Positions 56,068-64,000 of a stretch of DNA of 64,000 bases are shown piece after piece. The notes beneath the pieces are model-generated. The model was not told where the DNA came from and did no database searches. It saw only the letters and a list, made by a program, of their open reading frames with translations. This DNA comes from Styela clava. Taxonomy: Eukaryota > Chordata > Ascidiacea > Stolidobranchia > Styelidae. The stretch's first letter is position 1. The number at the start of each line of letters is the position of its first letter. The position numbers and the translations under genes are program-made. The stretch is taken from the NCBI RefSeq assembly GCF_964204865.1, contig NC_135251.1, positions 19,158,001 to 19,222,000 on the forward strand. Direction: 5' to 3'.

Positions 56068-56398
56068 GCTATGGGTAGACAGCAATTTATATAACCGAAA
56101 AAAATTATTACCGCAAAATTGAATTGGTATGAGACCCAAATGCTCCCAGGGTGAAGTCCCTAGAAAAATATATAAAAGTTTATACAAATAGGCGTACCCC
56201 AACTACATTTATCAAACTTGCCATCAAATTTGAATGTATTATATTTATGTTTTTATTTGTCAATTTTTATATATACATATATACATGTTTTTTCAAATTT
56301 GTAAGGCAATATTTATGTTGCCGATGTACTAAAAATTATAGTAGAAATTACTTCAGTACTCTAATCTTTAGCAAATATTGCCAACTCGATTCGGCCGA

Positions 56399-56930
56399 AA
56401 GCGGAACTTTGGTTACGTAAATAAGCTTTGACACACAACAAACATTCCAATCGGTCACAAAAGTAATGAGTTGAACCACTTGTTACATGATACGGGAAGC
56501 GAAACAAGTTTTACGGCTCCTCTAAACGAGTTCACAAATAAGCTTCAGCAGTAGAATTGCCCCTGACAAAAGTTGGAAACAGTCCAATTTGATACGATGA
56601 GTGTTGCATCTCTCTGTCAAAAATAATTTGCCTACTTTTGTAGATACCCCTGAGAAGTCAACTTCAGATAATATGTTGACACATAAAATGGCTTATTCAT
56701 TCTCCACTTGGTAGAAATAGGCTATGAAAATACAATACTTATAGATACTCTGGAATTCATTCTGAGATTGAAAAGACCGGAGTGTTTAATTCGGGTCAAC
56801 TCATACAATTCAGGGTCTATTAAAACTGCTTGCTGAACCCTAGACGTTAGGCTCGCCTTAATTTAGCTTTGAATTGAACTGAGTACCAATAGTCTGGAAA
56901 TATTCGACTCATGCTGAAAAGCTGTTTGTT
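56399..56930. repeat. Highly conserved upstream block, copy A
   Basis: From CGGCCGAAAGCGGAAC to about GACTCATGCTGAAAAGCTG this block matches 60302-60835 with only scattered single-base changes. The rest of the duplicated units differ far more. It lies upstream of the minus-strand gene copies. The best frame in it is broken by a one-base indel between copies, so a protein is unlikely. It could be a shared promoter or enhancer, a non-coding transcript, or a gene-conversion tract. Confidence 0.6.
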
Positions 56931-58476
56931 CTGACCGTCGGATATAAAAATGTAAACAAATTGCGGTTGTGCTCATTAGTAATAGTAAAATCGCACCACA
57001 AAAACAAATAAATCATATCAGAAAATGAACAAAGGTTACAATGAGGGGTGGTTGAAAAATTGGTGTTTGAATTGTCTGCTTTTTCATATTTTAGTATTTA
57101 CTTATTCTTTGGAAACCAGTGCAGCTTCTCTCTCTCGAACTTTAGTCTGAGATCATAAGGCTCGATATATTTTCAACATATTCCGCTACCATTTGACGAC
57201 AGGTTAAACTTCAAGAACAGCTGAAGAGAATGTGTACTACCATTCTACCAATCAAACGCAATAAACGTGTGAAGTATTGTTCTTTTAGCAATAGACTCAA
57301 ATGTCTCCAGCCCACATAAAAAGGGTGATAAATGGGTTAAGAACTGTGTAAAATTTTGTCATAAACAACTGAATACTGTACCATGGTGATAGTGTAAAAC
57401 GTGTTGGACTTTAAATACATAAGTCAATAATAGGAAGGAAAAAAAACTCATATGATTTGTACAACAGAATCCGCAGGAGGAAAGACAGCGGGCAAGCCAC
57501 TAGTAAGGAGATTAGTAGGGTACCTGGGCATTCCAAGATATCCATTAATGGGAGAGATATTGTCCCAGTGAATCAAAGTATCGACTGCTCAGGCCGGCCG
57601 AATGTATATGCTAAATGCGACTTGAGAGATTATCGGAATCCGTTAGTGATATTATTGATATTCTTTTTCTTTGTTTATTTTATATTCTTTATTTTATGTC
57701 TTAAATGTGTAAATAACATTTCTGTTATGTTATGGTGATCAATTTTGGTCATATAACGTGACATTCATTATGCTCGGAATAAACTGACAAATTTAATATT
57801 TGCCACTGAAATTCTTAGAGAGGGAAGTCATACAAGAGAGTCGGTTGATAACTCTTGGACTCTGTTTATATACATCAAATCAACTGAATTGCGAAACAAC
57901 TGGGGGGCAATCAAATCTAGAATAAGAAAATATGAAATAATTGAGATATCTATGATGAGATATTTTATTATTATCTTTGAGGAATTTCACATATAAAAAC
58001 AACGCTCAAATGAAGAGATGGTTGGCAAGGGAACATACTAAAATATTATTTACATTCAACATAAGATTCGTCCCCAACATAGTTATGCCGAAGCCCTAAT
58101 ACGGCAGCACACTGGTAAATCATCCAATCGAAATATACAATTTATTTAATATAACAACTGGGACACCACCATGTAAATTTGTTTCAGGAGCTAGGAATAT
58201 ATCCCCTATCACTTTTCGAACAAACATAGTTCCCTATTTTGCTCAGTATGGCGCAACATATTAAGATAAACCACCTGAGAAAAAACAGCAATGGAATATC
58301 AAATATCTTCCTACATGTCGCTATAATTCATGACGTCATCTACAAAAATATATACAATTTCAAAAACATCAAACAATACACCGATTCATGGGGTGGGTAC
58401 AATTTAATTATACTAGGTTACATACAATCTACTTATTAAGACAAAAGTTTGCAATAATAATATCTTTAATGATGAA

Positions 58477-59901
58477 TTATTTTTGTGCCACCCTGACTAC
58501 TTGACGCACAACTTCCACGGCACGCAGACTGATATCATTGGTAATATTGACATCCATCAGCGTTTGATCATCGGAATACAAATCACCATTTTTATCTGGG
58601 AAAGCCACAACTTTTCCCTCTTTTTCTTCAATATTTTTCGAAATTTGAGCAAATGTATCTGACAATTTGCATCTGAGTCGACGTTTAAATCCCAGGACAG
58701 AACCGTCAACAGTAACATTGATTTCACCATCCACGTCACAAATTTTCTTCCCTCTTTTAGCAGTTCTTTCTTCGTTCTTTCTCGATGATTTACGTTTCCT
58801 TTTTTCTCTCTTAGCAAATGCTATGGCCACCTCTGATAAATACCAAGAAAAACACGATAACAAAAATATTTCAAAAATAAAAATATATAGACACAAAGGC
58901 CAAGACGAAGCAGTATCACTTATTTTACAGTACCGATAGTCATCTTTATCAATAATCTACCGACTTTGCTAATCACCGTACCGCTGAAATTGACACACGG
59001 TGCGCAATTTTCAATTTTGATGACGTTATCACACAAAACGTGAAAGTGGAAAACGAATTCCATAAAACCCAGAAAATTTCCTAAAATAAATAAATGTAAG
59101 CCCTCCAGAGACAACAACAATCTTTAACTAATGAAAATTAGAGACAAATAGATCCAGTAGGTAAAGAGAATCAGCATAATAGTATTAAGATGAATCCCAA
59201 CAACAACAACTACAATTTAACAAAGCGGTCAATAGACACATTGTGTGTCCAGTAATATTGGCTGTGTGGTTGAACAACCATCGAACAAATATTATTCTAA
59301 TATTGCTGACCTTTTGAAGGACCTGCACCAATGTAAGTTGAGGTATTATCTTCAACTAATGTAACGTCAGAATTATCTTCAAAGACTCTTCCAGCTACAT
59401 CGCTGTGTGCGTCGGGTGGAGCTGACATAAAATTGAGAGTATGTGATTTATTTCAACATACAAAAGTTTGATTGTATTTGTATTTTAGAAGTTTTAATAA
59501 TACCACGTCCATTCAATTTAGCGTTTTGACAAAATAGCATCCATATTTTTGAATGCTCATAATAAGGCATTGAGGCCAATAAGAAAAAATTCGTGAAATC
59601 GATTGAATATGTTTACTAATAACGATACGAAACATATTACACCAACACCAGCAAATTTATTTTATTGTTCTAGCGAAACAAATATTTTTGACACATCCAG
59701 TTTATCCAATAAATTAAAACACAGGCAATATAGCATGTACTTACCAATAGACGTAAGTGTATGACTATTCTCTATTTTACCCTTTCCTCTGAACGTGTCG
59801 CCGCGTATTTCTCGCCCTAAACGTAAATTAAATAAAACATTCATTTTTATGAACAAAAGAATAATATGCTAAATAGCAGAATACCTACCTTTTTTTGGCA
59901 T
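58477..59901 (-). CDS. Small nuclear-type protein with SUMO-like C-terminal domain (unit B)
   Basis: Five minus-strand exons: 59901-59889, 59816-59745, 59421-59311, 59080-58934 and 58832-58477. All introns are phase 1 and the model gives 232 residues. Residues 48-53 (VTLVED) look like a SUMO-interacting motif, hydrophobic then acidic. Exon 4 (about 66-114) is hydrophobic, then carries VIKIENCAPCVNF. Residues 122-144 are a Lys/Arg-rich stretch suitable as a nuclear signal. From about 150 to 225 the run INVTVDG...LRCKLSDTFAQISKNI...GDLYSDDQTLMDVNITNDI has the spacing of a ubiquitin/SUMO fold. It is closest in feel to the SUMO-like domains of NFATC2IP/Rad60/Esc2, which work in SUMO-dependent genome maintenance. 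The family assignment is inference from pattern only. The start MPKKG is the first ATG after an in-frame TGA. Confidence 0.68.
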
Positions 59902-60301
59902 TTTCCGTTTTAGATTAGGTCCGTTTCAAATTCGTTTTTGCACCACAATAAAGCCATGCCGTCGGTGGACAGCAATTTTATAATCGCGGGAAAATTGTTA
60001 TCGCAAAATTGTATTGGTGTGGGACCCAAATGTTCCCAGGGTGAAGTCCCGAGGGAAATATAACTTCACACAAACTGGCATACAGTATCCCAACTGCCTT
60101 TATCCAACTTGCAATCGAATTTGAATCTCATAAATTTTATATTTTTATTTATCAATTTATATATATATACATATGTTTTTTCAAATTTGTAAAGCAATAT
60201 ATATTTATGATTATAGAGGAAATGAAATTGCAGATGTACTCAAATTATAGTAGAAATTACTTCAGCACTCTAATCTTTAGCAAACAAAGCCAACTCGATT
60301 C

Positions 60302-60835
60302 GGCCGAAAGCGGAACTGTGGTTACGTGAATACGCTTTGTCCCACAAGAAACACGCCAATCGGTCACAAAATTAATGAGTTGAACCACTTGTTACATGAT
60401 ACGGGAAGCGAAACAAGTTTTACGGCCCCTCTAAACGAGTTCACAAATAAGCTTCAGCAGTAGAATTGTCCCTGACAAAAGTTGGAAACAATCCAATTTG
60501 ATACGATGAGTGTTGCATCTCTCTGTCAAAAATAATTTGCCTACTTTTGTAGATACCCCTGAGAAGTCAACTTCAGATAATATGTTGACACATAAAATGG
60601 CTTATTCATTCTCCACTTGGTAGAAATAGGCTATGAAAATACAATACTTATAGATACTCTGGAATTCATTCTGAGATTGAAAAGACCGGAGTGTTTAATT
60701 CGGGCCAACTCATACAATTCATGGTCTATTAGAACTGCTTGCTGAACCTTAGACGTTAGGCTCGCCTTAAATTTAGCTTTGACTTGAACTGAGTACCAAT
60801 AGTCTGAGAATATTCGACCCATGCTGAAACTCTGT
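60302..60835. repeat. Highly conserved upstream block, copy B
   Basis: Partner of the block at 56399-56930. Long runs are unchanged, for example TTTGTAGATACCCCTGAGAA and the stretch after it. It sits roughly 400-900 bases upstream of the first coding exon of the intact gene. That position would suit a promoter or a 5' non-coding exon. Confidence 0.6.
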
Positions 60836-61100
60836 TTATTACTAACCGTCGGATATAAAAATGAAAACAGATGGCGGTTGTGTATCTCACCACGAAACGA
60901 ATAAATCCTATTACTGTATTACAAAAAATAGGACGATAGAAAATGAACAATGATTGCAATCAGGGGTGGTTGAAAAATTAGTAATGGAATTGTGTGCTTT
61001 TGCATATCATACTATTTCATTATTCGTTAAAAGTCAGTGCAGATTCTCTTTCTCAAGCTTTAGTCTGAGATCATAGGACTTGATATACTTTCAATACGTT

Positions 61101-62596
61101 CAACGAAATGCATATCCAAATCCATTCAAGTTCAACTTGTGCTCAAATCAGTGTCACCACTTCTTGAATATCTCTATGGATATCATATTTTCATAATCAA
61201 AAGTGAAAAATAAAAGCAAGAGAACAATGTTAAAATGTGTGGATACGGCTGGGAAAGCGCGACAGCGTCGGGTACTCGAAACAGGAAGCACAGTATACAT
61301 ATATTTATCTCTGTTACTCTGTAGTCGGGCGAGCTCGACAGAGTCAACAGAGTCGTCAAGCGTGATATAATTACGAGTGTTCCCTTTCAAATAGAATAAA
61401 TCATCAAAGTGGTTTAAAATATTGAATACTGGTAGTTCCAAAAAAAATGCTTTCAAAAAGAAACTTTTTATCACTAATAACCATATTTAAGTACTGGAAG
61501 TACTCAGTTGAATAACTCAAAAATGCTTTATTCAACACCGGGATACTTTTATATTCGAAAGCAGTCAACCGCGTCTAGTTCAACAGAAACTGTGGATAGT
61601 ATGGTATGGTACCCGTCACAAGCTGATATCAAATCGATATTTGGAACGTTCCATGTCATCGTATTTTTCGAATACCTATAGCAATGCCAGAATACCTGTT
61701 ATTCAAGAGAAGGTAGAAATTGCAGTCAGTTTATCTTTTTTTTTTTATCTTATGCAGTCTTCAATAAGATAGAACGTGATGGCAAATTTAGTAATCTCCA
61801 GTTCTATCTGAAACGGTTCTGTACTAGTTCAATGCTGACGCAGTTAGGATTACAAAACATAGTAAAATAGCGAGACAATAAAATGCGTTCAACAAGCATA
61901 GCTATAGGGCAAAGTACAGACTTCATCAATTTTTTTTTATCCTATACAGCTAAACGTTCAGTATTCAGAAGTGAACCCAATTTGTGCGTATTGCACAGTC
62001 CCATCGTGGTTCCATAATGGAAAGTAGAAGTATTCAAATAGGTTCCATTATATTTGATCCCCTGACAATTGAACCTGAATACTATTGCACAAATGAATTT
62101 TTTTTGTTTTACGGATATAACACATGGGTTTTAGCACCCGCATATAGATTGAACCCGCGGATATACACATGGGTTCAAATGTACGTGGGTTCAAATGTAC
62201 GGTCACCATTCGCATAGTAACCAGCGATTGTCTTATTGTCAATGATAAATAAGTTAATTTTTGAATGCTGGAAGTGAATATAAGTTGAAGATCGAGGCCC
62301 AAATCATCTATTTTAACAAAGTAACAAGTTCCGAAACTTAAGTAATCAGAAGTTTTTGCAATTGATAACACTTCGTGCTTTCACTTTGTTTTGTGTGAGA
62401 ATTTTAGTGTGACATAATAATGATATGCCGTCGTCCAATAATAGCCTCGATCACAACCAACTGATTCGTTCCTAGCTAAGCATATTCTTTTTAAAACTCT
62501 CTATTCCAGAGCTCAGATGGTGTAGGTCACACACGTTTCCGGCATTGGTGATCAATAGATGGTTTTTATAATAATATTTGCATAAATAAATAAACT
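61101..62596. other. Intergenic stretch before the exon-repeat gene
   Basis: No gene is supported. Near 62170-62205 the word GGGTTCAAATGTAC occurs twice, 17 bases apart. Two forms of the word TTGTGC...TATTGCAC, in opposite orientation, lie near 61980 and 62085. Both could belong to a small inverted-repeat element. The promoter of the plus-strand gene should be in the last few hundred bases. Confidence 0.4.
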
Positions 62597-64000
62597 ATGT
62601 CAGGCAAACGGTTTTTGTATTCAGATAGGCCGAAAGAGATTGGCGATTTATATATTGGATGTGAAAATATAGTAATCAACAACAGAGGCACCAAATCAAA
62701 CTTCCGTAAGAAAAAAAATCTTGGGGTTGAAATTATTGTTAATATAACAAACTCTATGATATCTTATATATCCTTATAGGCTTATATATATATATACGAT
62801 TTAGAATTAATGAGTTGTCACTGAAATTAGGTTTAATTAAATTAATCCTATTTGAAATTCAATCATATTTAGAAGCTTAAAACAATAAAGGTTCGTTTAA
62901 CATTCTAAATAAAATTTGAAAATGGTTGATTTAGAAAACTATAAATCAAAGTCAATTTAAAAAACAATGAGATAGTAGCCTTCACGAAATTTACGTTAGT
63001 ACTGAGCCCTGTTTCACTTGACAATTTTGCTGATTCCATTGTCGAAATCGACTTAAAATTTTTAATTAATCGAAACTCACGAAGTATTCCAATTGATAAT
63101 ACCTACCGAAAATTTTTCATAAAACTTTTCAGAAGCTAAAAGAGAAGGAACTGACTGTGCAAAGAACGTTTTCATCGGTTGTCACAATGTGAAGAAAGAT
63201 GACAGAGAATCAACTTGCAAAGTTCAAGGTACTAAAGCCGATATTTCGTTTCCCAGGAATATTCCTCCTATGAAAAGTTTTTAAAATCGAAACATGATTT
63301 AGTCCGGTTATCAAAACATAACAACCCAATACGAAACAATATAAGGCAAAAACAGTCTTGAAGTTTTTTTTAACTTACTGAAAGCGGCTCCTAATTTTGA
63401 ATATACTTCGTATAAGAAACAACGTCTTTTGTCGTTACTGTCATAACTTACTCTGACTGCCTTGCATGTTGACCAAAGCATTTTATATATTACCTTTTTT
63501 TAATTTATCTACATTTTCTGTATTTTATTTAAGGTTCCTTTTCCGGTTCTGCTTCCATGGACGTATTTGAAGCATGCAGTGATGTAACGATAAAACAACA
63601 AAATTCTGTTAAAGAAGTTGGTATGTACGGAATCATAAATAACACTTCTATATGACAATATACAGAACAAAAGGTAATGCATGTAAAAGTCAGAGTAACA
63701 CTAATGTCGCAAAATTTCCCATTCTTTCAATGTTTTTACCCACCATTAAATGTCAACTAACGACAGGAGCCGTTCTATTCTTGACTTATTCAAAATCTCG
63801 TTCACCTAATGTTTTTATAAGTATTTCCAGTTAACTTCTAATACTTTTACCCCGCTTGAAAAACAGATTATTTTGTGTTGTTCAAATTTCATTTATTGCG
63901 CATGATTAATGTATTCTTATACTCTGAGCCATGCGTTTCTCTTATCCTTGAAACTTTTGCAGCTGGAGGAGGCGTAGCGGGCACTGAAACATCAATTGTA
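62597..64000 (+). CDS. 5' part of a modular exon-repeat protein, RHIM-like motifs, unknown family
   Basis: Four plus-strand exons: 62597-62705, 63133-63228, 63534-63620 and 63963 onward, running off the window. All introns are phase 1, and the donors (C|GTAAGA, CAAG|GTACTA, GTTG|GTATGT) and acceptors are good. An in-frame TAA just before the ATG supports the start. The first three exons each encode a ~30-residue unit with a common core: DLYIGCENIVI (17-27), NVFIGCHNVKK (48-58) and DVFEACSDVTI (78-88). The shared Cys is at 22, 53 and 83. The first two cores fit [VIL]-x-[VIL]-G-x-x-N, the pattern of the RIP homotypic interaction motif used by RIPK1/RIPK3/ZBP1 adaptors to form signalling amyloids. 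No signal peptide or membrane span is visible. The family is not recognised; the RHIM link is a hypothesis. Confidence 0.6.

Larger units (their letters stand above)
53750..57190. repeat. Tandem duplication unit A (proximal copy)
   Basis: This unit matches the following one in order. It has a GGAAAGACATCGGGCCAGCC block near 53843, a membrane-like AT-rich stretch, a minus-strand gene copy, and a strongly conserved block at about 56.40-56.90 kb. Near 57186 the sequence TTTGACGACAGGTTAAACTT resembles 53757 onward, TTGACAACAAGTTAAATTTT. That similarity marks the junction between units. Unit length differs between copies because of indels, including loss of about 300 bases here that removes an exon. 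Confidence 0.75.
57191..61100. repeat. Tandem duplication unit B (distal copy)
   Basis: Direct repeat of the preceding unit, shifted by about 3.6-3.9 kb depending on position. For example, GGAAAGACAGCGGGCAAGCC near 57480 matches the block near 53843, and the GGTCACAAAA word at 60362 matches that at 56453. It contains the intact gene copy. Divergence is clearly higher in most of the unit than in the block at about 60.30-60.80 kb. Confidence 0.75.

Noticed and set aside
60631..60822. Minus-strand frame inside the conserved block (MGRIFSDYWYS...)
   Set aside because: The other copy has a one-base indel that ends the frame early, so the strong conservation is not explained by coding.
61154..61474. 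106-codon minus-strand frame
   Set aside because: It has a hydrophobic, low-complexity end and no recognisable domain. Apart from a short CpG-richer piece near 61250-61350 its composition resembles chance frames.
1..64000. CRISPR arrays, bacterial operons, rRNA genes
   Set aside because: No regularly spaced direct repeats, Shine-Dalgarno-led gene clusters or rRNA-like sequence were seen. The intron-split genes show this is eukaryotic nuclear DNA.

Overview
The window looks like nuclear DNA from an invertebrate animal. It is AT-rich, the genes are split by GT-AG introns into short exons, and intergenic gaps are long. The recognisable families are animal ones: an anthrax-toxin-receptor-type vWA membrane protein and a RERG/RasL-type small GTPase. 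An invertebrate deuterostome, perhaps a tunicate, is my best guess, but that is inference. No prokaryotic or viral gene block is visible. All gene models were built by eye by joining exons whose splice sites and reading phases agree.

Layout. (1) 1-3.0 kb is repeat-rich. It holds a GC-rich perfect hairpin, diverged ~127-bp repeats, a two-copy 634-bp tandem duplication and an inverted-repeat element. (2) 4.0-15.1 kb, minus strand: a six-exon gene for a RERG-like Ras-family GTPase of about 409 residues with an unusually long Ser/Arg-rich tail. One of its introns holds a two-copy 272-bp tandem duplication. (3) 15.1-43.5 kb has no confident gene. It holds a probable tRNA-derived SINE with a TTTGTCTG-type tail, a decayed tRNA-like sequence and a few weak coding-looking fragments. 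(4) 43.6-51.6 kb, minus strand: a 13-exon ANTXR homologue with signal peptide, vWA domain with all visible MIDAS residues, extracellular Ig-like region, one membrane span and a conserved cytoplasmic tail. It has two possible 3' ends. (5) 53.75-61.1 kb: a tandem duplication of a ~3.5-3.9-kb unit. The distal copy carries an intact five-exon minus-strand gene with a probable SUMO-like (Rad60-SLD type) C-terminal domain. The proximal copy carries a broken version. (6) 62.6-64.0 kb, plus strand: the 5' end of a gene whose first three exons each encode a ~30-residue repeat with an I-G-C-x-N core. It runs off the window.

The genes do not form one pathway; they are independent neighbours. The most unusual items are the modular exon-repeat gene at the right edge, whose repeats recall the amyloid RHIM motif; the duplicated SUMO-like locus, whose copies have decayed in different places and share a nearly identical upstream block; and the long-tailed RERG-like GTPase.
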